Below are positions 31,306 through 40,380 of a stretch of 64,000 bases of DNA, one piece after another. Within the stretch, counting starts at the first letter, position 1. Every line of letters starts with the position of its first letter. The position numbers and the translations under genes are program-made. Location: NCBI GenBank assembly GCA_016788785.1, contig JAEUSM010000006.1:62001-126000 (forward strand), in the 5' to 3' direction. Under the pieces are notes generated by a model. That model had not been told where the DNA came from, made no database searches, and was given only the letters and a program-made list of their open reading frames with translations. This DNA comes from Candidatus Kapaibacterium sp. Its GTDB lineage: Bacteria > Bacteroidota > Ignavibacteria > Kapaibacteriales > JAEUSM01.

Positions 31306-33573
31306 TTATTTTGATACAACAAATTCATCATATAATTCTATGGATTCTGTTACTACGGAAACATAATAAGTTCCGTTAGAAAATTTGCTAATATCGATAT
31401 CAATATTTGGTGCATCAGTCAAATTTACTGAAGTAGTAAAAACAGTTTGTCCTTGAATATTTCGAACAACAACAGTCGCTTTTTCTTTCAATGTAAGTCC
31501 ATTCCAAGAAACAGAAACTGTAGTAGAGCTCGGATTTGGCGAGATAAAAAGACCTTTTACTTTTTCAAATGTATTATCTACAATGCCAGTAGAGGTACCA
31601 ATGGTAAATGGAATAATTTCTCTATCTCCAAAACTTGCTTTAAAATTTGAACCACTTGATAACGCTGAATAGAACATTGTTCCAGTCTGATCTCTTAAAG
31701 AAAATGCTCCACGAACAGATCCTTGGAAAATAGGTATGAGTCCATCAGCAAATCCTTCGTCGTATATTACAAAATAATAACATCCAGGTTGCAAAGAGAA
31801 AGTGTCTCTTACTATAGAATTATCAGCAAATCCATTCTTATCCAAAAGAACACTTCCTAAATCTGTAACAACTTGATAACGAATTCCATTCATATCACCA
31901 TTGAATATTGTGTTTGGTACATCATCAGTTTGCAATGCCAACGCTACTTTTCCATAGTATACACTCGGAAGAGTAAATGAGGTTTTTTTCTCATTATTAT
32001 CTGGATATTCATCATTTGATCCATTCACTAACCGTACAGTTGCTGTAAATTCACCGCTGGTAGTACCCAAATCAACTGTAGGAAATTCTATAGTAGTTTC
32101 TTCTAAATATGATAATGTTCCTGTCCAATTTTCCGTTCTTTTATTCGAAGCAGTCCCGTATTCTATTTGCATAGATGTAACTGTTTCAGAACCATAGTTT
32201 TTTACTTTTATTTTAGGCTGAGAACCAGCACATATTGGGTTGATTCTCGAAAACTGAAAATCTGTAGTTGGCTGAACAATTGCAGTTACTTCCACGTTTT
32301 TAGCAAATATAGGCGGAGTTGTTTGAATCAATTGATTTTGAATTATATAAGATGCTCTTGAGCTTAAATTTGCATTCGTATAAGGTTGAAGTTTGTATTG
32401 AACACTTATCGAATCATCGGTTCCATAAAATGGATGTAGTGCAAAATCTTTGAATTTAACATCTTGCCCCGGACACCATCCTGAACGGTTATAATACCAC
32501 GTACCAGCTTGAGGGTAGACAGGATTTTGTCCGCAGTCATCATTCCACATTCTGTGGGTATATCGTTCTTGTGCTTTAACAAGAATTGAATGCGTCTTGT
32601 CTGAAAACTCAGCAGCATTTTCTGTCCCTCCAAAACCATGACCAGTATTGAGAACTCTCAAATATGCATGATTTTCTTGTTGAATACCGAATTTGTAAGG
32701 AATCAACACATTTTCAGGAGGATTTGCAGGATCACCATACGTAGGGTTACCAGAGTAGATGACATCAACGGTTTTAGTAGTTCTGAAAGGAGTTCCCTCG
32801 ATATAAATGAAATCCAAAGAGAATAATGAACCTTGCGACCATCCATCATAAAAAGCACGAATATCTACGTTGCCATTGAACAATGGAGCATAATCAGTAA
32901 CATCAATATCCCAATAAAATTCTCTTCCTGGAGCAAACCAAAATCCATATGGAGTTATAACACGTCCAATTTCAATTTCACGAAATTTCTCGAAAGTTTT
33001 AAAACGTTGAGTTGTTTCAACAGTCAACATACTGTCATAACCAATTTTTACAGAATCTCTCAATCCACCAAATTGAGAATAATAATAATTCGTGAAATTT
33101 CCTTGATAGACTACAACTGAATCTGTGGGAACAAATGGAGTATTCGTATTTCTATAATAACGAACAGTTGAAGGTTCAACTAATGCAGAGTCTGTTCTTC
33201 GTGCAGTACTATTATAGAATGTTTTAAAACGAGGTTGATTTGTAAAATAAAACGTTTCAACCTTTACTCCATTCACATCAAAAGAAAGTGCCTCCGCTAA
33301 GGAAGAATCCAAAACACCTAACTTATCGCGAAGATAAATATTCGTTGTATAATCCCATTCCCCACATGCAGGATTTGGACAAGTAAGTTTGTAACGCATC
33401 AATATTTTACTATAAGTTTTAGTTTGTGTAGTAAAGTTTGCATTACGAATTTGAGAACCATTCCAAGTAAACAGGTATTTATCAAAAACAGGAACTATTG
33501 TTGTGTCTCCATTTTTTGCTAAAGAGCTTATTTGAACAAATAGAAACAATAAAATAGGTAAGGTATATTTCAT
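31306..33573 (-). CDS. Secreted PNGase F-like protein with T9SS sorting tail
   Basis: 755 residues from the ATG at 33573, which starts a signal peptide (MKYTLPILLFLFVQISSLA); an ATG 36 bases earlier gives an unlikely N-terminus. The first part resembles peptide-N-glycosidase F: NPACGEWDYTTNIYLRD, FYWDIDVTDYAPLFNG, RAFYDGW and HRMWNDDCGQNP are typical stretches of its two jelly-roll domains. PNGase F cuts N-glycans from asparagine. A beta-sandwich region follows, then a T9SS type A tail (FISPNPSSTTVSVSW, FSNGTYYVSVVTES). Cell-surface or released glycoprotein degradation is likely. It shares a message with the probable barrel protein upstream (37-base gap). Confidence 0.88.
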   Translation of the reverse strand: MKYTLPILLFLFVQISSLAKNGDTTIVPVFDKYLFTWNGSQIRNANFTTQTKTYSKILMRYKLTCPNPACGEWDYTTNIYLRDKLGVLDSSLAEALSFDVNGVKVETFYFTNQPRFKTFYNSTARRTDSALVEPSTVRYYRNTNTPFVPTDSVVVYQGNFTNYYYSQFGGLRDSVKIGYDSMLTVETTQRFKTFEKFREIEIGRVITPYGFWFAPGREFYWDIDVTDYAPLFNGNVDIRAFYDGWSQGSLFSLDFIYIEGTPFRTTKTVDVIYSGNPTYGDPANPPENVLIPYKFGIQQENHAYLRVLNTGHGFGGTENAAEFSDKTHSILVKAQERYTHRMWNDDCGQNPVYPQAGTWYYNRSGWCPGQDVKFKDFALHPFYGTDDSISVQYKLQPYTNANLSSRASYIIQNQLIQTTPPIFAKNVEVTAIVQPTTDFQFSRINPICAGSQPKIKVKNYGSETVTSMQIEYGTASNKRTENWTGTLSYLEETTIEFPTVDLGTTSGEFTATVRLVNGSNDEYPDNNEKKTSFTLPSVYYGKVALALQTDDVPNTIFNGDMNGIRYQVVTDLGSVLLDKNGFADNSIVRDTFSLQPGCYYFVIYDEGFADGLIPIFQGSVRGAFSLRDQTGTMFYSALSSGSNFKASFGDREIIPFTIGTSTGIVDNTFEKVKGLFISPNPSSTTVSVSWNGLTLKEKATVVVRNIQGQTVFTTSVNLTDAPNIDIDISKFSNGTYYVSVVTESIELYDEFVVSK

Positions 33574-33610
33574 AATTTTTACGAAAATTAAGTAATGAAT
33601 TTTATGCAAT

Positions 33611-34306
33611 TTACAGAGAAATTCCTAAAGATATATATAAACCACCGAAATTTTTAATAGGGTTTCGTAAAATACTTTCTAATCCCTCACCACCAAATGG
33701 CGAATATTGATATCGTAAAGAAATTTCTAAAGGTCGTATTCTATTGGAAAAACTTGCACCCACACCAATGGTCATAACTGGTCTAAAATAAATATTAGCT
33801 TCTTCCCATGCTTCGAAAAAACCTAATTGGTAAGGGTTAGAAAGTATGACATTCATTCCTCCATTTGCTTGAACAAAAGGCTTAAATTCCTTTGACAATT
33901 CCGCTGGGAATAGATAGGTTCTTAGCCCAATTGTCATTGGAAGCATAAACAATCGATTGATTTTTCCAGGAATGAAAAATTGTCCAGTAAATGGGTCATA
34001 AAATTCTAATTCATCGGTATTTCTTGCACCTGAAAAGAAAATAGAACCAGTCATTGAAAAAACTGAATTAAGTTCTTTCGTGGCATAATAACCAATGCTA
34101 TAGCCATTATCAGACAAGGTTAATTCCAAAAAATTAATCAGTTCGGAATTAACAACTACTGTATCTCCCAAAAGAGGTCTAACAGGAGTGAAAATAAAGA
34201 CAGAATCAACGGTTGGACTTGGAGAAGAATCATCTCCTTTACTTTGTGAAAATAGAATCGAACTGTTGAAAATAAGAAGAAAAACTAATAGTAGTTTATC
34301 AATCAT
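33611..34306 (-). CDS. Exported protein, probable outer-membrane beta-barrel
   Basis: 231 residues with a signal peptide (LLLVFLLIFNSSILFSQ). The rest is rich in alternating hydrophobic strands (SLRYQYSPFG, GLYISLGISL at the end), typical of a small outer-membrane barrel, and ends on a hydrophobic residue pattern used by BAM. No named family is recognised. It is upstream of and probably co-transcribed with the PNGase F-like gene. Confidence 0.7.
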   Translation of the reverse strand: MIDKLLLVFLLIFNSSILFSQSKGDDSSPSPTVDSVFIFTPVRPLLGDTVVVNSELINFLELTLSDNGYSIGYYATKELNSVFSMTGSIFFSGARNTDELEFYDPFTGQFFIPGKINRLFMLPMTIGLRTYLFPAELSKEFKPFVQANGGMNVILSNPYQLGFFEAWEEANIYFRPVMTIGVGASFSNRIRPLEISLRYQYSPFGGEGLESILRNPIKNFGGLYISLGISL

Positions 34307-34374
34307 TGATAAATATAAATAGAGAAAGTACTCATTTCAAAATAACTATTTCATAGTAACGTATGTTTTTTACG

Positions 34375-34382
34375 TATATTTG
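34375..34382 (+). promoter_or_regulatory. Bacteroidetes-type -7 element TATATTTG
   Basis: TATATTTG (TAnnTTTG) lies 38 bases before the ATG at 34420; the expected start is near 34389. This rules out the in-frame ATG at 34363 as the protein start. Confidence 0.6.
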
Positions 34383-34419
34383 TATTATAACTCAGAAATT
34401 AAACATTCAAATTGTATTT

Positions 34420-35127
34420 ATGGACAAACAATTAGACCTACTCGCTCGACTTTCAGAAATAGATGTTGAATTATTTGAAATGCAAGAAGAGCTTGGAGAA
34501 TTACCCGCAGAAGTACGTTATTTAGAACAATTAGCTCGGGAATTTTTAGAGAAAAAAACACAAACTGAAGCACTTATTGAAGATATACTAACGTTTCGTT
34601 CAAATGCTCACATAACGTTGCAAGAAATTCACGACAAAGAAACGCATATTGGCGAACAACAAGCGGCTGTTCGTAATAACAAAGAATATGATGCAATGAC
34701 CAAAGAAATTGCTTCTTTCAAAGAGAATAAAGAATCTATACAAAATGAACTCAGAACTTCCGTTGTAAAAGAAGAAAATCTTCGAATGATTTTATCAGAA
34801 CAAGAAGAAGATTATAACAATATTCTTTTAGATTTGGCAGATAAAGAAAAAGAACTTAAAGAATTGTTCAGTGATCAAAATGAAGATGTTTCTGCATTAG
34901 AAAAAGAAAGAGCTTCAATTGTAAAAAATTGTGAAACAGAAGTGTTAGCGACGTACGAACGAGTAAGAACCTTCCATCATGATGCGGCTGTTTTTTTAAA
35001 GAGAGGTTCTTGTTCTGGTTGTTTTCGTTCAGTTCCTCCTCAAGTCATTGTAGAAATTAGAAAAAAACAACAAATCTATATGTGTGAAGGTTGTGGAAGA
35101 ATCTTACTTCCAGAAGAACAAATGTAA
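34420..35127 (+). CDS. Coiled-coil protein with C4 zinc ribbon (CT398/DUF164-like)
   Basis: 235 residues: a long coiled coil (about 1-190, rich in E, K and Q) and a C-terminal zinc ribbon with two CxxC pairs, CSGC and CEGC, in RGSCSGCFRSVPPQ ... MCEGCGRILLP. This is the CT398-type architecture found in many bacteria, without a proven function; binding to RNA polymerase or export components has been proposed for members. The start follows the TATATTTG promoter. Its stop overlaps the RNase H start by one base. Confidence 0.9.
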   Translation: MDKQLDLLARLSEIDVELFEMQEELGELPAEVRYLEQLAREFLEKKTQTEALIEDILTFRSNAHITLQEIHDKETHIGEQQAAVRNNKEYDAMTKEIASFKENKESIQNELRTSVVKEENLRMILSEQEEDYNNILLDLADKEKELKELFSDQNEDVSALEKERASIVKNCETEVLATYERVRTFHHDAAVFLKRGSCSGCFRSVPPQVIVEIRKKQQIYMCEGCGRILLPEEQM

Positions 35128-35588
35128 TGATTCTTCGATGTTACACTGATGGAGGAGCGAGAGGAAATCCTGGACCTGCAGGAATTGGAGTCTATATTTG
35201 TTTGGTCGATAAAACTCCGATAGCTTCCTATTATGAATATCTACAAGAACAAACTAATAATTTCGCAGAATGTTTTGCAGTTTTTCGTTTGGCACAATTA
35301 TTGGTTAAAAGATGTGGATTCGCAACGAAGATTGAATTATACTTAGATTCTGAACTTGTTACAAAACAACTTCGTGGAGAATATAAGATAAAAAACGAGC
35401 AGTTAAAAGAAATTCATTCGAAAATTCGGGCTGTACTTTCTAAATTAACTGTTCCATTATCTTATAATCATATTCTAAGAGAATATAACTCCATTGCAGA
35501 TTCTTTAGCGAATAAGGCTATTGATTCTAAATCGAAAGATTTTCAATGGTTTTATCAATCAAGTGGGGAAAGCGGGCAATTGCGGTAA
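35127..35588 (+). CDS. rnhA: Ribonuclease HI
   Basis: 153 residues, cleaves RNA in RNA-DNA hybrids. The four acidic catalytic residues are visible: D8 (YTDGGARGNPGPAG), E48 (NNFAECFAV), D74 (LYLDSELV) and D125 (NSIADSLANKA). The ATG overlaps the stop of the preceding gene by one base. The last eight or so codons overlap the 5' end of the RNase P RNA gene, which limits how both can vary. Confidence 0.95.
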   Translation: MILRCYTDGGARGNPGPAGIGVYICLVDKTPIASYYEYLQEQTNNFAECFAVFRLAQLLVKRCGFATKIELYLDSELVTKQLRGEYKIKNEQLKEIHSKIRAVLSKLTVPLSYNHILREYNSIADSLANKAIDSKSKDFQWFYQSSGESGQLR

Positions 35589-35913
35589 TTGAATCAATTA
35601 CTGAGGAAAGTCCGAACTCCAAAGAACAGTATGCCGGTTAATGGCCGGGCAACAATGGCAATTCGCCAAAGTTGACGGAAAGTGCAACAGAAAAAATACC
35701 GCCTTTTTCGAAAGGTAAGGGTGAAATGGTGAGGTAAGAGCTTACCGCACAATTGGTAACAATTGTGGCATTGTAAACCCCATACGGAGCAAAGCCAAAT
35801 AAAAATACTTTATCATCTCGGTGATAACTATATTGTTCGTGTAGATAGTATTTGGGTAGGCTGCTTGAGGATAGTAGCAATACTATTCCCAGATAAATAA
35901 TTGCCTCCTTCCA
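35566..35913 (+). ncRNA. rnpB: RNase P RNA (bacterial type A)
   Basis: The catalytic RNA of RNase P, which trims tRNA 5' ends. Conserved blocks in order: GAGGAAAGTCCG (35603-35614, P4 5' strand), ACAGAAAAAATACCGCC, GGTAAGGGTGAAATGG, AAACCCCATACGGAGCAAAGCC, GGTAGGCTGCTTGAG and AGATAAATAATTGCC (P4 3' strand and end). P1 pairs GGAAAGCGGGCAATT (35567-35581) with AATTGCCTCCTTCC (35899-35912), which sets both ends within a few bases. The 5' 23 bases lie inside rnhA. After it CTTCCA-T7-TGGAAG could form a hairpin competing with P1. Confidence 0.96.
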
Positions 35914-35988
35914 TTTTTTTTGGAAGAAGACAGAATTCGGCTTACAGCTTTCTTCACTGTTTTTTTCATTTTTTTAATTGTTAGAACA

Positions 35989-36279
35989 ATGCAATTACCT
36001 GACGATCCGTTTATAAGAGAGTTATTACCTGAGTTTATTGACGATTGGATTGACCAAATTCAACAAAATTTTGATGAATATGTCCAATCGAATAATTTCG
36101 AAGATATGTATAGACTTGGTCATACATTAAAAGGCTCTTGTTTGCAATTTGGACTCGATGACCTTGCCGCTATTGGAATTGAAATAATGAATTTTTGTAA
36201 AGAACAACAAATGGAACAAGTTATTCCAATGAAACAAAAACTTCTTTCCACATTTACTTACGTTAAATCCTTAGTATAA
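35989..36279 (+). CDS. HPt (histidine phosphotransfer) domain protein
   Basis: 96 residues, a four-helix HPt domain with the phosphorylated histidine H45 in YRLGHTLKGSC, matching the usual LAHxLKGS signature. It relays phosphate between receiver domains; the receiver-kinase at 11721 is one possible partner. The ATG at 35989 is chosen; longer readings start within the rnpB tail. A TolB-like gene follows after five bases. Confidence 0.88.
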   Translation: MQLPDDPFIRELLPEFIDDWIDQIQQNFDEYVQSNNFEDMYRLGHTLKGSCLQFGLDDLAAIGIEIMNFCKEQQMEQVIPMKQKLLSTFTYVKSLV

Positions 36280-36284
36280 CCATT

Positions 36285-36767
36285 ATGAAAACTATTTGTA
36301 TTTTAGCAATACTCTTTTGTATTTCGTACATTGATACTCTTTCTCAAACAACAGTAGCGGTACTTCCATTCCGAAATATGGACGGTAACATTAAATTGGA
36401 TGTCTATTCATCGAAACTTTCAGATTCTTTATATAAAGAAATTGAAAAAATTGCAGGAGATTTGGGTATTAAGTTGATTACAAATGAGCAAGTAGAAAAG
36501 ACTATTTCTTCGCTAAAAGAGGGTGAAACCCATCCAAATTATGAAGCGACAATGTGGAAGGCTGCTGAAATGTTAGGTACAAATAAAGTAGTTTCTGGTA
36601 CTTTCAATATGCAAAACGACAGATTGTTAGTCAATGCGTATATTTATGACAGTGTACTTCGACTACAAGACTCACAAAATAAGGCGATAAACCTCTTCAA
36701 AGCACCAGAAAGTGTTATGGAAGTAATTCCTATTATCGTTCGAAAACTCAAACCAGGTTTGAATTGA
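36285..36767 (+). CDS. Exported TolB-N/FlgO-like protein
   Basis: 160 residues with a signal peptide (KTICILAILFCISYIDTLSQ). The mature part begins TTVAVLPFRNMDG and continues with a helix, ITNEQVEKTI and ATMWKAAEMLGTNKVVSGTF, the fold of the TolB N-terminal-like/FlgO/CsgG-like domain that builds envelope assemblies. No beta-propeller follows. It is probably periplasmic. The role is unknown; it is in a plus-strand run with the HPt and 5'-nucleotidase genes. Confidence 0.7.
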   Translation: MKTICILAILFCISYIDTLSQTTVAVLPFRNMDGNIKLDVYSSKLSDSLYKEIEKIAGDLGIKLITNEQVEKTISSLKEGETHPNYEATMWKAAEMLGTNKVVSGTFNMQNDRLLVNAYIYDSVLRLQDSQNKAINLFKAPESVMEVIPIIVRKLKPGLN

Positions 36768-36770
36768 TGT

Positions 36771-37670
36771 ATGTCTGATTCTGCACCAAGTTTAGTCATA
36801 GGAATCTCTTCAAGAGCTTTGTTCAATCTTTCAAAAGAAAACGAGATTTTTGAAAAAGAAGGTGCGGAAGTATATAAACAATATCAATTACAAAATGAAG
36901 ATGTCCTTTTAGATAGAGGAACTGGGTTTCATTTAGTAGAATCACTACTTAAATTAAATAGCTATCTACCAAATCAACAATTAGTAGACGTAGTGATTAT
37001 GTCAAGAAATAGTTCTGAAATAAGTCTTCGACTTTTTCATTCTATTTCACATTATAACCTCGATATAACTCGAGCTGTATTTACAACAGGTGCACCTTTA
37101 GCTCCGTATTTACGAGCATTCAATGTCGACTTATTCCTTTCTGCTCATTTGGAAGATGTACAAGGTGCTATTGATGCAGGATTTGCATCAGCCATGATAT
37201 TCCCTTTTCACTCAAAATCTCAAAGTCCATTACATCAAATTCGTATCGCTTTCGATGGTGATGCTGTTTTATTTTCAGAGGAATCTGAAACAATATTTCA
37301 AAATGAGGGAATGGATTCATTTATTGAACATGAACGAAAAAACGCTAAAACACCTTTACCCAAAGGTCCATTTGCACCGTTTTTGCACAAATTAGCAATT
37401 GTTCAATCTCTTCTACCTCAAGATACTGACTTGATTCGTACAGCACTTATTACTGCTCGTGATTCTAAGGTTCACGAGAGAGTAATTCGTACTCTTAGAT
37501 CTTGGAATATTATTGTCAATGAAACGTTTTTTATGGGAGGACTGAGTAAAGCAAATGTATTAGAAGCATTTGGAGCTCATATTTTCTTTGACGATCAATT
37601 ATCTCATATCGAACCAGCCTCCAAAATAGTTCCAACAGCCTTAGTTCCACACCCATCAAAACGAATATGA
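36771..37670 (+). CDS. 5'-nucleotidase
   Basis: 299 residues matching the cytosolic 5'-nucleotidase family (NT5C1-type, PF06189): LVIGISSRALFNLSKEN, VDVVIMSRNSSEISLRLFHSI, RAVFTTGAPLAPYLRAFNVDLFLSA and IAFDGDAVLFSEESE (an aspartate motif) are typical. It dephosphorylates nucleoside monophosphates. It begins three bases after the TolB-like gene and overlaps the rhomboid start by four bases. Confidence 0.9.
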   Translation: MSDSAPSLVIGISSRALFNLSKENEIFEKEGAEVYKQYQLQNEDVLLDRGTGFHLVESLLKLNSYLPNQQLVDVVIMSRNSSEISLRLFHSISHYNLDITRAVFTTGAPLAPYLRAFNVDLFLSAHLEDVQGAIDAGFASAMIFPFHSKSQSPLHQIRIAFDGDAVLFSEESETIFQNEGMDSFIEHERKNAKTPLPKGPFAPFLHKLAIVQSLLPQDTDLIRTALITARDSKVHERVIRTLRSWNIIVNETFFMGGLSKANVLEAFGAHIFFDDQLSHIEPASKIVPTALVPHPSKRI

Positions 37671-38260
37671 AATTACAATACAACTCCCCAGTTATACTGA
37701 CATTTACATTGATTTCTACTGCAGTTTTAGCGATAGATTATGTAACTGCTCATTTTTTGATTACTAACTTTTTCACAGTTTCTTCATCAATGTCAATGTG
37801 GAATCCAATATCGTATTTTCGATTATTTTCCCATGTATTTGGTCATGCAGATTGGGGACATCTACTGTCTAATTTTTCCTTCATTCTACTAATTGGACCA
37901 TTGTTAGAAGAAAAATATGGCTCAAAAATAATGATGGAAATGATGTTCATAACTGCATTATTAACAGGTATTATAACGTTAATTTTTATGAATATGACCT
38001 TGTTAGGCGCAAGTGGTATTGTATTTATGCTTATACTATTAAGTTCATTTGCAAATTTCAAAGCTGGAAGAATTCCAATCACCTTTTTATTGATAGTGTT
38101 GCTATATATTGGAAAAGAAGTGGCAAATTCTTTTACTCAAGATTCAATTTCACAATTTGCACATATATTTGGTGGGATTTGTGGAGGAATTTTTGGATTT
38201 ATTATCAATAAATCTGGTGGTGAGAAAAAACCAATAGCAGAAGAATCTTCAATGTTTTGA
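37667..38260 (+). CDS. Rhomboid-family intramembrane serine protease
   Basis: 197 residues with about six transmembrane helices. Catalytic serine S116 is in LLGASGIVF (GxSG), and histidine H166 is in AHIFGGICGG, giving the Ser-His dyad; GHADWGHLLSNF (residues 59-70) is the loop-1 region. It cleaves membrane-spanning substrates. The stop of the nucleotidase overlaps its start by four bases. It ends two bases before the convergent acid phosphatase gene. Confidence 0.9.
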   Translation: MKLQYNSPVILTFTLISTAVLAIDYVTAHFLITNFFTVSSSMSMWNPISYFRLFSHVFGHADWGHLLSNFSFILLIGPLLEEKYGSKIMMEMMFITALLTGIITLIFMNMTLLGASGIVFMLILLSSFANFKAGRIPITFLLIVLLYIGKEVANSFTQDSISQFAHIFGGICGGIFGFIINKSGGEKKPIAEESSMF

Positions 38261-38262
38261 CA

Positions 38263-39072
38263 TTAATTACTTCGTTTTAAGACCTCTTTTCTCATTGATG
38301 ATTTAGTTTCAGAAGATCTACTACTTTCTGTATTTTTATAGAGTAAATCATCCCAAGAACCATACATTGGATTAGGGAAAATGATAAATTTTGAACCGAA
38401 TTTATCAGCATTTTTCATTACATTCATTTCCCTTTCTTCTAATGATTTTGTGTCAAAAACATCATCAAAATCTCCTAAATTATCACCTAACAACAACTCA
38501 ATTGAATAAGAAGAAAGAATTGTATCTCTTCGGTCTTTTTTGCTTGATTCAAATTTCCGTAAAAAGATATTTTCTTCATTTAGTCCAGGTAATTTGAAAC
38601 GTTGTAGGTTTTCCAAAGTAACCTCTTGCTCATAATCATATCTATTAGAAACTAAAAATATCTCAAAGCCTAAAGAATCTGCTACAGTAAAAAATCGAGC
38701 TACACCCGGGAGTAAATCAGCATTTTTTTGAGATGTCCACTTACTCCAAAGAATATTATTATAATTTTGAAAAGAATACGCCAATTTTGCTTGAAATGGT
38801 GAATTGTCAAGAATTGTTTCATCTATATCTAATACCACAGCCAAATTCGTTTCAGATGGTTTATTGTTTCTAATTTCAATCAATCGAGAAATGGCAATAT
38901 TATAACCTTGCAAATACAACGCTTTTGCTTCAGCAGATTTTTGGTACCAAACAATTGATGAAACACTTTCACGATTAAAATCTTTTGTATGATTTAAATC
39001 GGAGAAAAGTTGAAAAACCAATAACATGGTAGAAAATAGTTTGGCAAAATTATTGGGGTAAAGTATTTCCAT
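38263..39072 (-). CDS. HAD acid phosphatase, e(P4)/class B-like
   Basis: 269 residues. The N-terminus has a hydrophobic stretch (FAKLFSTMLLVFQLFS), a possible signal, with no clear lipobox. The HAD motif AVVLDIDETILDNSP (two catalytic aspartates) and the characteristic FIIFPNPMYGSWDDLLY near the end place it with the e(P4)-type phosphatases, which dephosphorylate nucleotides outside the cytoplasm. It is the last gene of the minus-strand operon headed by the HpnE-like gene. Confidence 0.9.
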   Translation of the reverse strand: MEILYPNNFAKLFSTMLLVFQLFSDLNHTKDFNRESVSSIVWYQKSAEAKALYLQGYNIAISRLIEIRNNKPSETNLAVVLDIDETILDNSPFQAKLAYSFQNYNNILWSKWTSQKNADLLPGVARFFTVADSLGFEIFLVSNRYDYEQEVTLENLQRFKLPGLNEENIFLRKFESSKKDRRDTILSSYSIELLLGDNLGDFDDVFDTKSLEEREMNVMKNADKFGSKFIIFPNPMYGSWDDLLYKNTESSRSSETKSSMRKEVLKRSN

Positions 39073-39086
39073 TTTTTATTTAAGTA

Positions 39087-40367
39087 TTAATATCCGTACT
39101 TTTTCAAATTAGTTATCAATTGAGGTACAAACAGATTATTATATGACTGGTAAATTTCTGCAATTGGCTTTATTACCAAAGTAGAAATCTTAGTTTTATC
39201 ATCATAATCTTCTGTAGACAATACAGTTGTTATCTCAGGATAAAAGTCAGAATCTGCATCGAAAACTGAAATAGAAAAGCCCACCTCAGAAGTGGTATTT
39301 ATATCAGAAATTATCTCAGAAAAGGGGATTTTTGCATACAAAACATATCCATTTTTTGTTTTGATTACATCCACCGTTGCTTCAGTCGTTGCTGGTAAAG
39401 ATACAAATGATTTGGTTGTGGAAAAATCACCTAATGAGAATTCAAAATCAATCTTTTTGGACTTAATTGGCTTAGTTTGAATAGTGCTTTTTTGCAATGT
39501 TGAGAAAAATTGTTTTAAAACACCATCATTTGATTTATCATGTTGATAAAAACTAATTTTCACTTTATCAACGGATAAATAATTAGAACCAGCTACAAGA
39601 GAATCATCAATAACATCTATCATTGCATACAAAAAATCATCCTTTTTTGTTAACTGCAAAGTGAACGAACAATCTTCCTCACCTTTCCAATAATACGCAC
39701 CTGATTCAACATATTGAATAGTGGAAAATTCACGCTTATTCTGATTCCCACTTTGGTATTTATCAAATTCTGCAAAAAGTGGAAAATATTGAATTTTGTT
39801 GATTTGACTAATTTTTCCAGATGAAGAATGTACTATTCGTTCTTCGGCGATGCTTTTAGAAAAATCAATTAAAGACTCTTTTGTAACTGCTGCGGTATGT
39901 TTTTCAGTTCTATAGATTGAACGCTGTTTGAAATTTCCGTTTTCTACATACCAACCAGTAATATTCCAATGAAATTGTTTGATTTTATTGGTAACATAAC
40001 AAGTGTTTTCTTTGATAGCAATTCCAACTTCCAACGGTAATTCTACATATTTTTCTTGAAATTCCTTGACTTTAACCAAATAACCATCTATATCAACAAC
40101 TAATGTAACAGTAAGATTTTTACCACTAACAGATTTATCCTTAGTTACAAAGGCCAAATCAGGATATCCATCCCCTGTATAATCACCTACATCCCAAGAC
40201 CAAAACTGAGAGGATTCAATTTGAGGTTTCAATTGTATTAAATCTGAAATCATATCTTCTTCGTAGTAATTTAAAAGAGCTTTTTTAAACTCTGTATACG
40301 TCAAAGCTGATTGTGAAATTAGAAGATTAGTAGAAATTAAAAATAGTAAAACGTAAATATATTTCAT
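39087..40367 (-). CDS. Exported protein with CBM9/DOMON-like domain
   Basis: 426 residues from the ATG at 40367, which starts a clean signal peptide (MKYIYVLLFLISTNLLISQ); an ATG at 40388 adds seven residues and overlaps the kinase gene. The N-terminal part includes VGDYTGDGYPDLAFVT, an FG-GAP/VCBS-like calcium-binding loop. The C-terminal half (from about residue 200) resembles the carbohydrate-binding DOMON/CBM9 fold, as in YYWKGEEDCSFTLQ, LYAMIDVIDDSL and VGFSISVFDADSD. It is probably periplasmic or outer-membrane linked. The ligand is unknown. Confidence 0.7.
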   Translation of the reverse strand: MKYIYVLLFLISTNLLISQSALTYTEFKKALLNYYEEDMISDLIQLKPQIESSQFWSWDVGDYTGDGYPDLAFVTKDKSVSGKNLTVTLVVDIDGYLVKVKEFQEKYVELPLEVGIAIKENTCYVTNKIKQFHWNITGWYVENGNFKQRSIYRTEKHTAAVTKESLIDFSKSIAEERIVHSSSGKISQINKIQYFPLFAEFDKYQSGNQNKREFSTIQYVESGAYYWKGEEDCSFTLQLTKKDDFLYAMIDVIDDSLVAGSNYLSVDKVKISFYQHDKSNDGVLKQFFSTLQKSTIQTKPIKSKKIDFEFSLGDFSTTKSFVSLPATTEATVDVIKTKNGYVLYAKIPFSEIISDINTTSEVGFSISVFDADSDFYPEITTVLSTEDYDDKTKISTLVIKPIAEIYQSYNNLFVPQLITNLKKYGY

Positions 40368-40380
40368 AATGGTTTTGCTA

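Noticed and set aside
35638-35880. 80-residue open frame on the minus strand
   Set aside because: It lies entirely within the RNase P RNA gene.
35908-35926. Hairpin after rnpB as an intrinsic terminator
   Set aside because: The 5' arm is part of the P1 stem and the T-run is in the loop rather than after the stem, so I did not list it as a terminator.
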